A stretch of 64,000 nucleotides of DNA, from NCBI GenBank assembly GCA_958450365.1, contig CAUEEP010000478.1, positions 52,775 to 116,774 on the forward strand, given 5' to 3'. Below, piece after piece: positions 56,001-64,000 of this stretch. Below the pieces are notes generated by a model. That model was not told where the DNA came from. It did no database searches and saw only the letters and a list, made by a program, of their open reading frames with translations. Within the stretch, counting starts at the first letter, position 1; the number at the start of each line of letters is the position of its first letter. The stretch is from Mesorhabditis belari. Its lineage: Eukaryota; Nematoda; Chromadorea; Rhabditida; Rhabditidae. A program made the translations under genes and the position numbers.

Positions 56001-58018
56001 TCATAATGTCAGCGATGTCGCCCGGATGTCTTGGCTCTTTCCAAAAGTCAACCTAAATACTCTTTTTTAAAAAAGCTAATCGTGTTTTTGATACTACCGT
56101 ACTTACGAAAATACTATAAAGTCATTATTTCTCAAAAATTTCGAACATTTTTCTTTAAACAGGAACTTTTTAACTTGAAAAACACGTGAATTTCGAAAAA
56201 TTAATGCCGGATTCGAAAAATTCAGTTATTTTTAGCCGAAAAGAGAAATTCCTGATAAAACATAAATTTTCGATCTCGGCCCTCATGCATCTATGGCGCA
56301 GTGGATAGCGCGACCGTCTCTAACCCACACAATCCGGGTTTGGTCCCCGTGTGTGCCGAAACTTTTTTTTTTCAAAGTTAAAGGCTAAGATGCATAATTA
56401 ATCATAAAATTGCCTATCTAATAAAGAAAAAATTATGTAAATCGGTTCAGTAGGGGCTTCAGATAGCGGTGCTAAGATTTGCGGCTTGTATTATGGCTTA
56501 TAGCCATCGCCAATCTTTCCATCATAAAAAGATATCAACTTTTGTGCAAGTAGATTTATTTTATTGGAAAACTATTTTTAAATTATGCTTCTAAATGAAA
56601 TTATAGTAGATAAAGGCTAAGCTAAACAAAGAAAGGCATAGTTTTAGCTTTTGTTTAGTCAAGTGCTTAAATGTGCGGTGGGTAAAACCCATGAGTACCA
56701 GAGCTTTAACACCAGAGAACTTTTTGACTAGCTTTTTACATTTAGAGCTGCGTCCGGGTTTACCATCACCAACTCGTGACTTGCGAGTTGCGACTTTGGA
56801 TTTGCAAGTTACGACTTATGACTTACGAGTTGCGACTTGTAACTTGCGACTTGCGATTAGGCATCTGCAAGTTGCGATCGGTGACTTGCGATCTGCGATT
56901 AGGCATCTGCAAGTTGTGATCTGTGACTTGCGACTTGCGATTAGGCATCTGCAAGTTGCGATCTGTGACTTGCGACTTGCGATTAGGCATCTGCAAGTTA
57001 CGACTTGTGACTTGCGATTTGCAACTTGCGACTTCATATAGAAACTCTAAAATGCACCTATATTACCCTAGGCGAGCAAATCCTAAAAATGTTCATTCCA
57101 TTTCAAAAAAAAAAAATTATGTGGTACGCCTTCATGATTTTTCGAAAAAGAAAATGACAATCATATGTCTTCGGGATTTTTGTGTATATAGGGTAAATGT
57201 GCTGTAAATGGACTCCAAATTCGTGATCAGCAGATGTGCTGATCACGAATTTGAAGTCCGTTTTTAAACACTACTTTTTAACGCCATTCTCAGCGTTTTT
57301 AAATATCGCAAGTGACCTTATTGAGTGAGTTGCGAAAGTCGAATGATCTTGCGAAATTTCGCAAGTTGAATTGCGCGAAATTTTGTTGGTGAGCCAAGTC
57401 GTTGCGCCTAGCGAGCTTGCAAGTTGTGTTGGTGATCCAGACTTGCACCTAGCGAACTTGCAAGTTATATAGGTGAACCCGACTTGCACCTAGCGAGCTT
57501 GCAAGTTATATAGGTGAGCCCGACTCGCACCTAGCGAGCTTGCAAGTTATATAGGTGAGCCCGACTCGCACCTAGCGAGCTTGCAAGTTATATAGGTGAG
57601 CCCGACTCGCACCTAGCGAACTTGCAAGTTATATAGGTGAACCCGAGTTGCGTTCAAAATCTTGCGAATGATGAACCTGGTCGGCCTAACGATTTTTGCG
57701 AAAGTTGTACTGTAATCTGGCATACGGTACTATGAAAGCACTGTACAAGTACTACACTTTGTTTACTAGAACAAGTACATCTGAACATTTCTTACATTGA
57801 ATAGATGATCGTTCACTTGCAGATCCAATAGAGCTCTCAAAGCGGGCGCGTTTGGCGCAACCGCCCGGTAGAGTCGATAAATTTCATGCTGGGAGGGTTG
57901 ACTGAAAAATATAATAACTTATTGAAGTCACTTTTTCAACTAACCAAAATATCACAGGAACTACAAGGAATAAGCACAATAGTTCTGCTATCCGAAATGG
58001 TGGATGTTGTTCTCTCAT
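41012..58018 (-). CDS. Secreted M14 zinc carboxypeptidase with charged helix and ShKT domain, 886 aa
   Basis: 26 exons join in phase: 58018-57945, 57901-57796, 56052-55916, 54708-54623, 54530-54437, 54359-54275, 54233-54126, 53021-52899, 52265-52151, 50555-50483, 49670-49532, 49310-49226, 49146-49057, 48991-48918, 48174-48090, 47518-47422, 47346-47286, 46336-46226, 46010-45918, 45787-45585, 44999-44843, 44739-44659, 43147-43007, 42380-42324, 42283-42191, 41104-41012 (TAA). Signal peptide 1-25; propeptide to about 130 (VDFWKEPRHPGDIADI). The M14 domain has zinc ligands HARE (214-217) and His356, arginines in RLWRKNR, DLNRNFD, and catalytic Glu432 in LIELRPEE. Asp416 sits at the carboxypeptidase B specificity site, which predicts cleavage of C-terminal Lys/Arg. 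Residues about 595-732 are an E/R/K-rich helix; a Ser/Thr/Pro linker follows; 835-871 is a six-cysteine ShKT domain. The exon 4 acceptor (TTTGAG) is atypical. Confidence 0.9.
41105..42190. other. Intron of the carboxypeptidase gene: TTGGCTTTGGC repeat and hairpin
   Basis: Between exons 25 and 26. TTGGCTTTGGCC words repeat at 41465-41600. AAGTCCAGAACTTAGC repeats and folds at 41905-41965. No other exon seen. Confidence 0.75.
42478..42792 (+). repeat. 27-bp minisatellite
   Basis: About twelve copies of CTAGGTCCAGGCGTGACCAA. Lies in the intron between exons 23 and 24 of the carboxypeptidase gene. Frames on both strands are open through it. Confidence 0.95.
43334..44500 (+). mobile_element. Tc1-like element (copy 3) with 20-bp minisatellite
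   Basis: Left TIR CAGGGTAAGTCTTAATTG, then HTH codons (IHKRLEVDRSLIYRTIQRYE), a deletion, then FGNRIWTYQQDGAPAQKSKK, SSPDLNPIDF and SLKKSLLKAWEELD. Here the minisatellite begins (44060-44487, about 22 copies of GTGGGAAGAAGAGCTCGATC) and the 3' end and right TIR are gone. Between exons 22 and 23 of the carboxypeptidase gene. Confidence 0.9.
45172..45420 (+). mobile_element. mariner fragment with left TIR
   Basis: TTAGGTTGAGGAAAAAGTTC after TA, then codons DDKLVEKYPRLVRRK and LFQRDNAKPHTAKKT with the second catalytic Asp. The TIR is the same family as the end at 10672. In the intron between exons 20 and 21; a short AGAGGTAAGTAAGAGTAG repeat follows at 45500-45560. Confidence 0.85.
46389..47236 (+). 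mobile_element. TGTCGTAGCC TIR element with integrase fragment
   Basis: 848 bp, ends TGTCGTAGCC and GGCTACGACA, inverted arms of roughly 190 bp. Inside is a plus-strand integrase-like frame in two exons (46667-46858 and 46922-47008; intron GTAAGC...TTTCAG, 63 bp): DLIDLQSVPDGEFKFLMAYQ, then IVHGRPRHSQSQGRVK. This resembles the retroviral-type integrase of Ginger/IS481-like DNA transposons. The expected second Asp (normally LQSDNG) reads LQFANR and the final Glu is lost, so it is inactive. TG...CA ends fit integrase elements. Inserted in intron 17 of the carboxypeptidase gene. Confidence 0.8.
47640..47860 (+). repeat. Degenerate GCTACAGTAAGCC repeat
   Basis: Six to seven loose copies of CACAAAGCTACAGTAAGCC in the intron between exons 15 and 16. 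Confidence 0.7.
48290..48595 (+). repeat. Two adjoining minisatellites
   Basis: A roughly 32-bp unit (TAGATCTAACAACTCCAAAA) at 48300-48450, then TGATC / TGAGC words at 48470-48595. Intron between exons 14 and 15. Confidence 0.9.
48608..48710 (-). tRNA. tRNA-like sequence
   Basis: On the minus strand GAGCTTAGTGGATAGTG resembles an A box and CTGGTTCGAATCC is a good B box at tRNA spacing. The anticodon arm does not fold clearly and the acceptor pairs poorly. Possibly a tRNA relic inside a carboxypeptidase intron. Confidence 0.35.
49720..49945 (+). repeat. 27-bp minisatellite
   Basis: Eight copies of AAGGGAATGGTTGGAACTGG with variable ends. Starts about 50 bp upstream of exon 11 of the carboxypeptidase, within intron 10. 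Confidence 0.95.
50150..50990. mobile_element. Two related hairpin MITEs
   Basis: At 50150-50258 ACAGTACTGGACAATGAAAT and its inverse form an almost perfect 105-bp palindrome. A second, larger relative spans 50690-50920, with inner inverted words CTCCCTTGTCTTT, followed by another hairpin AGAGCTGGAAAATGGCTCAA. Exon 10 (50483-50555) lies between the two copies. Confidence 0.8.
51100..51850. repeat. Duplicated blocks in intron 9
   Basis: AGTATTTTTATTTAGT followed by CCTATGCAAGATCGAATC occurs at about 51570 and 51775 with the same downstream CTCCGATTTATTTCTGGTCA-type block. TTTGGCCGAGCCTG occurs twice (51155, 51461). Confidence 0.7.
52450..52745 (+). repeat. 26-bp minisatellite and CCAAG repeat
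   Basis: Seven copies of TCTCTAAGACCGCAGCTAGA, then a CCAAGCCAAGCCCAG stretch from 52655. Intron 8 of the carboxypeptidase gene. Confidence 0.95.
53150..54110. repeat. Satellite of about 200-bp units
   Basis: Four imperfect units sharing AAAAGGGGCGGGGC, ATAAAAGGTCGCCCC and TACCAATCGATAGAGAATGA. Fills intron 7 of the carboxypeptidase gene (53022-54125). Confidence 0.85.
54735..55855. repeat. Satellite of about 180-bp units
   Basis: Six units sharing AAATTTTCTCTATGTTCTTA, TTCTACTTTTCTA and AACTCCGAGACTCCTATT. Fills intron 3 of the carboxypeptidase gene. Confidence 0.85.
56285..56362 (+). tRNA. tRNA-like sequence
   Basis: TATGGCGCAGTGGATAGCGCG matches a tRNA A box and D arm, and CCGGGTTTGGTCCCC a B box. 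The middle (GACCGTCTCTAACCCACAC) could correspond to an Arg-TCT arm but does not pair well. Probably a pseudogene, in intron 2 of the carboxypeptidase gene, antisense to it. Confidence 0.4.
56765..57040 (+). repeat. Minisatellite of TTGCGA-rich units, about 42 bp
   Basis: Five units with GATTAGGCATCTGCAAGTTG and GACTTGCGAC. Intron 2 of the carboxypeptidase gene. Confidence 0.9.
57215..57270. repeat. Short hairpin
   Basis: GGACTCCAAATTCGTGATCA and inverse around a short loop. Confidence 0.8.
57400..57655 (+). repeat. Minisatellite of about 41 bp
   Basis: Six copies of CTTGCAAGTTATATAGGTGA followed by a GCCCGACTCGCACCTAGCGAG half. Ends about 140 bp before exon 2 of the carboxypeptidase gene, in intron 2. 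Confidence 0.95.
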
Positions 58019-58048
58019 CTCAACATTGAGCCGACTGTTGGTTAGCTG
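58015..58048 (-). promoter_or_regulatory. Likely trans-splice acceptor and tiny uORF before the carboxypeptidase ATG
   Basis: CCCTTTTCAG ends at 58046, 28 bases upstream of the ATG at 58018, the usual spacing for SL1 addition; a cis intron is the alternative. Within the leader, ATG TTG AGA TGA (58026-58015) overlaps the main start as ATGA. Confidence 0.5.
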
Positions 58049-58274
58049 AAAAGGGTACATAAGTGGCGTGATTGAATAGAAACACAAATCTATTGGCAAA
58101 TGAAATTCAGGGTACTTTGTGGTAATGCAAACACTGCTTTCGGCGCATTGAACTCTAGATCTATCCCTTTTTCTCAAAAAAACCGTTGTCGCCAAAAAAG
58201 TGACGAATGATGCACCAGAAAAGTGTGTTTGCGTGTAAGCAGTAGACTACAAAGAACAGGCTACAGTAGAAATA

Positions 58275-58660
58275 AACAGACAGATAGATAGACAGACAGA
58301 TGGACAGACAGACGGACAGATAGACAGACAGACAGGCAAACAGACAGATGGACAGACAGGCGGACAGGCAAACAGACAGACCGAAAGACAGCACAGACAG
58401 GCGGAGAGACAGACAGACGGACAGACAGACGGACAGACAGACAGACGGACAGACAAACGGACAGATATGAACAGACAGACGGACAGACAGACGGACAGGC
58501 GGAGAGCCAGACAGACAGGCAAACAGACAGACAGACGGACAGGTGGAGAGACAGACAGACGGATAAACAGACAGGCAAACAGACAGACAGACGGACAGGC
58601 AAACAGGCAAACAGGCAAACAGACAGACAGAGAGAGAGACAGACAGACAGACAGTACAGT
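58275..58660 (+). repeat. CAGACAGACGGA-type microsatellite
   Basis: About 95 four-base words (CAGA, CGGA, CAGG, CAAA). Lies about 260 bp upstream of the carboxypeptidase start. The long Cys/Leu/Ser frames across it are repeat products. Confidence 0.95.
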
Positions 58661-58705
58661 AAATACATAGTTCTTCGTTTCTTAAAACACACCCGTTTCA
58701 GAAAA

Positions 58706-58842
58706 CTACGGTAATTTTCCCGCCAGTTTTGTCAAATCCGAATTTTGGATATCATTTGATGAGAAATCACAAAACTCACAAAACTACCAAAATTGGGCAT
58801 GAAACTGACGGCTTAATTACGGTAGTTTTTCTAAAATAGATG
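58706..58842. mobile_element. MITE, relative of 29803-29947
   Basis: AAACTACGGTAATTTTCCCG and inverse ends, with inner CAAAACTCACAAAACTACC. Same organisation as the MITE in the vWA gene. Confidence 0.65.
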
Positions 58843-58877
58843 AAATGTATAAAGCAATTCTGTTGGCAATAAGACAC

Positions 58878-58954
58878 GTGTCAATGTAGCTCATTGGTAG
58901 AGCGTTTACTCGATAAGCGGAAGGGTAAGCGAGAGTTAGCACGAATCTTGGCAC
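58878..58954 (+). tRNA. tRNA-like sequence with interrupted B box
   Basis: TAGCTCATTGGTAGAGCG is a canonical A box and D arm. Further on, AGTT and CGAATC of the expected B box are separated by AGCA. Removing these four bases leaves 73 nt, the usual tRNA length. Ends GTGTCAA and TTGGCAC can pair. The anticodon arm is ambiguous, so I treat it as a probable pseudogene. Confidence 0.4.
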
Positions 58955-60002
58955 GGCCATGTTTTGTGGAATACAAAGCTTGGAAATAGCTTGGAATAAG
59001 CTTTAGAAAACGGATTAATCAAGAGCAAAAAAATAAAGCTCAGTAAAAGGTGAAAGGTTTATGCAACGAAAGCTCGGCATTCAGCTTATAAGCTGGTGTT
59101 TTTCATCTCATCTTTCCCACAACCCGTAAATGGACGCTATCGTGCGTGAGAATCTTCGAAAGAGTCGATCGGCTGTGAAAGGAGAAAACAGGAGAATTTT
59201 CTTGCTTTTCTAGAAAAAGGATGGCATTTCTTGGGAGAAAAAGGGAAAAGAATGACGTTTCGATTCGATGATTATTCAAGGTCAATGCAAGGGGAAAGCT
59301 TTACAAACTTTCAGAACTTTTCAGAAAGCTTTACAAAACGAGCAATCGAATTACTCGCTTGCAACGCTTGCAACCAATGAAAACATTTGATTTTTCTGAA
59401 AAATGATTGACAGAATCATTTAAAATCAAAGTTCTTTATTGTATTGAAAAATTATGAAGAGCATGGTGCTTTACGTGCAGCGTCAGGGCGGCAAGTTTTG
59501 ACCATTTTGTAGCTCAATTTTAGATAGGTTTTTGTTAATAACTTTTGATGGAACAAATATTTTCTGAAAGCTGACGTTCTAAACTATCTAAATCTTATTA
59601 AAACTCTCTGATCTGGCAAGTTTCAGATGCTTAAAAATGAGCTGCAAGTTGACCAGAAACCGATAAAGAGAGAGACCATTTTGTAGCCCAATTTTAGATA
59701 GGTTTTTGTTAATAACTTTTGATGGAACAAATCGTTTCTGAAAGCTGACATTCTAAGCTATCTAAATCTTATCAAAACTTTCTGATCTGATAAGTTTAAG
59801 GTGCTTAAAAATGAGCCGCAAGTTGACCAGAAAAACTTGCCTCTCGTAAAGATCAGATCCAAGAAGAGTTTAGGTGAAAAGCCGCAAAATACTGAATCAT
59901 TGAGCTTTCAAGCGTCAATTACCAACAAGTTTACAGTATTTTCATTACTATATTTAAGATAAAACTTTCAAAAGCTTTGAATGATACTCTAATAGAACGC
60001 CA
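58955..60002. repeat. Mostly unassigned; 175-bp tandem duplication
   Basis: 59500-59665 and 59675-59835 are two copies of a block including TTTAGATAGGTTTTTGTTAA and AACTTTTGATGGAACAAAT. No gene recognised. Confidence 0.7.
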
Positions 60003-60345
60003 GCTCTATAATGACGGGCGTACAATCGCGTAGTCCAACTTTAAACTTCCCGTTCTCAGCGCTAATTTAAGCTACAGTTTGCGTTTGAATGTGAAATGAT
60101 AGCTCTTGAAATCTAGTATCTTTTTGATACCAAAAGTGTAGTTGGGGAAAATCTAGGACTTGAAAACAAAAATTATTTTCTAGAAAGAAGTTAAACTCCG
60201 CAATTGTATGACACTACACTTTTGGTATCATAAAAATACTAGATTTCAAGAGCTATCATTTGACACAAAAACGAACCCTGTAGCTTAAACCAGTGCGGAG
60301 AATTGGATGCTTAAAGTTAGACTACGAGATTGTACGCCTGTCGAG
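60003..60345. mobile_element. Foldback element
   Basis: Arms of about 140 bp: CGGGCGTACAATCGCGTAGTC and inverse at the outside, ATAGCTCTTGAAATCTAGTA and inverse inside. A related single end lies at about 61330-61380. Confidence 0.75.
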
Positions 60346-61469
60346 AGGATTTCTGTCTAGAGAATTTCTGTCTAGAGAATTTCTGTCTAGAGAATTTCCG
60401 TCTAGAGAATATTAGAGAATTTCCGGAAAGTAAAGTAAGAGTTGAGGCAAGGCAAATACAAAATTGAGCTGTTTAAATGTTTAAATTCAAGCACATTGTT
60501 TAAAAATCAAGCACACTTGCAAAAGCAAAAAGCAAAAGCAAAAGCGATGAATGAAAACGGAAATGGCTGCACTTTGGCAAAAAAAAATGATGACTTTCAC
60601 GAAGAAATGAGGATAGCTGAAGAAAGAATGAGAAATGAATGAAGATTTTACGCACGGTGGCTCGTGGCATCTCTCAGCTAGCTCTGTCTACTCCAATCCA
60701 ATCCTCCCCGCAGCTCTTTCCCTCTACACCCTTTCCACTACAAAGTGGAAGGGTGTAGTTCCTCTGTCTACGAAACTTGTCTTTTATCTTTTTCAAAAGG
60801 TTTTCACTATCAAATTTATTATAAAAATTTTTATAAACATACATTTTTAATATTTAAATGAATAGAATCGAAAATCAGAAAGATAATCGAAAAAAAGACT
60901 CAATTTTTTACATTTAATAGATGTAAAGGTGACAAAAAAGAGAGTAGCTAATTGAGCTAGTTAAAAATCTAATATTTGATTGTACAGCTACAATTATTGT
61001 AGTAGGATTCGACTTGAATGCAATTCTAAACACTACACGTTGTTCACTATTTACAGTGACTTCTTTTTGATAGATTTACTCCCAGATTAGCTCCAAGTCC
61101 AAGCTCCCAAGCGCTAATGTTCAACTCTAATGTGTTACATGTTATATAAAATATTAAAGCTCTTAATCTTGGCTACATTTATCTCTTAAAAGTTTCCCGA
61201 TTCGAGCTATGCAGATCATTTTACAAGCCTTTGAATGAGAGTTGATCACTCTTCGGCACACTGCCGTTTTTCGCGATTTTCTTTATAAAATTCTTCAATG
61301 AGAAAGTCGGATTTTTCAGCTGATACTCTAATAGAACGCTAGCTCCATAATAACGGGCGTACAGTCGCATAGTCTTATTTTAAAACGAGCTGTGTGGGTT
61401 GTAAACAAGCGCACTCCCGACTACGCTCCGACAACGATGCGTCATTCCTAAAGAATTCAACTCTAATGT
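60346..61469. other. No supportable gene
   Basis: TTTCTGTCTAGAGAA repeats at 60350-60415. Open frames at 60442 and 60635 have no recognisable domain. Otherwise AT-rich. Confidence 0.45.
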
Positions 61470-61985
61470 AGTCAAAGATCGTTCTCCTCCACGACAACGC
61501 GTGCCCTCATGTTGCAAAACTGACTCGCTCTAAAATAAACAGCCTTGGTTGGGAACTTTTTGGCACCTCCCCATACAGTCCGGACCTTGCTCCTTCTGAT
61601 TACTATTTATTCCGGATCATGAGTAATGAGCTTGCGGGAGAACACTTCGATTCGGAAGAAGCAGTCAAAAATTGGCTTTGAAAGTTTTTCGATTCAATAT
61701 TCAATTCGATTCAAAAACAAAAACCTACTACGAAAAAGGAATCAGCAAATTGCCTGTAAAATGGCCAGAAGTCGTCAATAATAATGGAAATTATTTGGAA
61801 TGAATTGATGGTTTTATGTTGAATAAATTTTAGTTCAAAGTCCCTCAGTTTTCAATTCACCAATCCAATATTTCAAATCGTTTCAAACTTGAATCTATTC
61901 TCTTTTCTCAATTCCTTTCGATGGTATCGCTTAGAAAAGCTTGGCACTTTCTTTTCTTTCAAAAGAAAAAAAGTTTCAAACTTCT
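61470..61985 (+). mobile_element. mariner transposase fragment
   Basis: Encodes IVLLHDNACPHVAKLTR with the second catalytic Asp, then SPYSPDLAPSDYYLF with the third, and NELAGEHFDSEEAVKNWL before a stop; the C-terminus follows after a gap. The motif that is expanded into minisatellite elsewhere is intact here. The 3' flank matches 2111-2420. Confidence 0.9.
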
Positions 61986-62984
61986 TTTTCTTTTCTTTTT
62001 CTTTTTCTTTTCTTTTTCTTTGTCGTTTATCCTGGAATGAATGAATGAATTTGAAAGAAATCGCTGAAGAAAATGACACTGCAACGGAAATGAACAAAAA
62101 AATTGAGGAAATTGCTAGAGGAAAGAGATCACTCAAGGTCTAGAGGAAGAATTAAAAGGGATTTCTGGCAAAAGGGATGTCTGGAAAGATAGGTAGGACT
62201 TTTGGCAAGATAATTGGACTCTTCCAGAAGATAGAGCAAGGAATGGTTGCTAAAGAATGCTAAACAATTAAAAATTGCTAAAAGATATAGCTAAATGGTT
62301 TTTAAGTATTACAATTTGTTACAAAAATCAACAGCCAACAATGATGTGTCAAAAAAGTCAAGAAAGAGATGAATTAACAGACTTTTTAAAAGCTGAAGTA
62401 AGGCAAGCTTAAAAACAAAGGCAGACTCTTTCCCTGAATCCTGGCTTTTGAAAGTTTCCTGGTCTCTTGAAAGTTTCCTGGTCTTAACTTCTTAGGGGAA
62501 AATCAAAATCAATCCGGAAATAGGTAGATGCGAGCAAGTTTTTGAAAGCAAAACATGCTAGGGATAGAATGTTCAATCAAAACTACGAAACGCTTTTTTG
62601 ACAAAAGACCAGGAAACTTTCAAGAGACCAGGAAACTTTTAAAAGACCAGGAAACTTTTAAAAGACCAGGATTCAGGGAAAGAGCTCAAAGACATTATTG
62701 ACTCGTAAACACAACCTTTCTGGGGCACTCGATAAGCTCTAAATCTGACGATAAACTTGTTCTTTTCTAGCGCTTGCTGCAGTAAGCTAAGTTATGAGCT
62801 CTATGCTCTGTCATCAAGCCAAAATATTATCAAAAACTTGAGATAATTTAAACAAACAAAACAAGAAGGATTTGATGTTTCTAGAAGAACTGAAAGGGGA
62901 TTCTTTTCTAGAAAAGAACCCAGAAAGGTATTCTTTTCTAGAAGAAAAGCTACATTTCCATTCAAATCAAAGTACACTACTCTA
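61986..62984. repeat. No gene; inverted AGTTTCCTGGTC repeats
   Basis: TTGAAAGTTTCCTGGTC repeats at 62445-62490 and its inverse three times at 62606-62680, with CCCTGAATCCTGG at the outside on both sides. Confidence 0.7.
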
Positions 62985-63545
62985 CAGGGTGCGGCAAAAG
63001 TTCCGACACTTTTTGTAAACGGGCAATTTGACTTGGAAAAAACGCGATTTTTGAAAAACTAACACCGGATCATAAAAATTCAGATATTTTTACCCCTAAT
63101 ATACTTTTTACGCAAAAATTGCCATCTAAACAACCTTTTGATGAGGATGTTTAAAGGTCGTTACAGCAGTTTTTTTTGCTGTTGAGATTTGGGTGCCCCC
63201 TCGTAGAATCGCTTGAAAATCTTTCGTTTTTGAGATATAAAGCTTTTTTGTGGCTTGTTTTCAAGAAAAAAACTCAGTTCTATCAAATGGTAACAGCAGT
63301 TTTTGGAAAAAATTTCATTCTGCAAAGTTTAAGTCAACTTTCGCAAAAGTCTTCAGCGACCAGACCGGGATATGAAAATTCTCGTCAAAAAGTTATTGAG
63401 AGTTGAAATCTTTTATGAAAATGGCTATATTGGGGTGAAACTACCTAAATTTTTAGAATCCGACGTTAGCTTTTTGAAATTCACGGGTTTTGAAGCCAAA
63501 AAATGACTGCTTACAGAAAAAGTGTCAGAACTTTGCCGCATCCTG
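62985..63545. mobile_element. MITE of Tc1/mariner type, 561 bp
   Basis: CAGGGTGCGGCAAAAGTTCC after TA and an inverse end GCCGCATCCTG before TA. No transposase recognised inside. The CAGGGTGCG start is related to the Tc1-like TIR at 6739. Confidence 0.8.
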
Positions 63546-63640
63546 TAAATGATGATCTAATGATCGAAATGATCTAAATGATGAAATAAATGATGATCTA
63601 ATGATCTAATGATCTAAATGATGAAATCAATAAAAATGAA
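63546..63640 (+). repeat. ATGATCTA microsatellite
   Basis: ATGATCTA / ATGATGAAATAA words repeat about nine times. Confidence 0.85.
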
Positions 63641-63783
63641 AACGAAATGAGTGAAGTCCTGATCGCCTTTCTAAAGCCTTTCTTTTCCCATTCATCCAGT
63701 CTATCAATGTCAGGCAGTCTACAGCTTTTTTTCAGCTTCTCTAGCTTCTCATCAAGCTCCATTTCTCCAATGGATTTCCCCAT
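63641..63783 (-). CDS. Possible first exon at the window edge
   Basis: Minus-strand ATG at 63783, three bases after a TTTTAG acceptor-like site. The product starts MGKSIGEMELDEKLEKLKKS and RLDEWEKKGFRKAIRTS, which looks coding, but no second exon is found. No family recognised. Confidence 0.3.
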
Positions 63784-64000
63784 TCCTAAAAGCCAAAAAG
63801 ACTACGCACAAGCCGGTTGCCAAAAGAAAAAGGAGAAATTTTTGCGGAAGAAAGACTGGAAAACGAGAAAAATCAGTGCTTTTCGTCGTTTTCTAGCGAT
63901 TTTCTCCATTTTTCCTTTTCTTTTAGCGAGCTTGTCATCAGTTTCTATCGATAAACACTGATTCCAACGGTTTAATGGCGATTTTTGGAGATTTTTGAGA

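Noticed and set aside
57884..58195. 103-codon reading starting MATTVFLRK upstream of the carboxypeptidase
   Set aside because: It runs through a TTTTCAG acceptor; the signal peptide starts at the internal ATG at 58018.
58161..58692. Cys/Leu/Ser/Val-rich frames of up to 149 codons on the minus strand
   Set aside because: They are translations of a CAGACGGA microsatellite.

Overview
The window reads as a nematode chromosome segment, probably rhabditid-like. The support is: four copies of a worm-type U1 snRNA; a 22-nt match (one mismatch) to the SL1 trans-spliced leader; arrays of the nematode telomere hexamer TTAGGC; introns as short as 38-41 bp with TTTCAG acceptors; and Tc1/mariner debris throughout. 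No bacterial operons, rRNA or CRISPR arrays are seen. Most long open frames are artefacts of minisatellites. The real genes are split into small exons, and I rebuilt them by joining exons in phase.

Genes. (1) A 26-exon minus-strand gene (58018 to 41012) encodes a secreted M14 zinc carboxypeptidase with propeptide, B-type specificity residue, a long charged helix and a C-terminal ShKT domain, 886 aa. (2) A 6-exon minus-strand C-type lectin (20744 to 17357, 181 aa). (3) A plus-strand secreted von Willebrand A (vWA) protein with a Thr-rich tail (28355 to 31246). (4) The 5' half of a second secreted vWA gene (minus, 4556 to 2525). (5) A two-exon remnant of a lectin gene, possibly vWA-lectin (plus, 11592-11879). 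(6) The 3' part of a membrane protein with a cytoplasmic tail (minus, 34495 to 31727). (7) A 91-aa single-pass membrane protein (plus, 14260-14802). (8) A coiled-coil exon (plus, 4741-5222). vWA and C-type lectin genes recur along the first 31 kb, which suggests a local cluster of secreted recognition proteins.

Repeats make up most of the rest. 0-9 kb: foldbacks, mariner and Tc1 fragments around the vWA and coiled-coil genes. 9-17 kb: two large inverted duplications, one spanning a mariner and the other a U1 gene. 17-28 kb: lectin gene, LINE pieces, SL1-like site, three U1 loci in all with the 15.6-kb copy, and a 541-bp mariner deletion derivative. 32-41 kb: a mariner-ended foldback built of minisatellite and TIR elements beginning TGTCGTAGCC, one of which contains TTAGGC arrays. 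41-58 kb: the carboxypeptidase gene, whose introns hold more than ten different minisatellites or satellites, a Tc1, a mariner and an integrase-bearing TIR element while every exon stays in frame. 58-64 kb: MITEs, a tRNA-like sequence and mariner debris.

The main pattern is that several minisatellites grow out of conserved codons of transposon proteins (mariner SPDLAPSD, Tc1 WTIQQD and KAWEELD, LINE YVRPILEY).
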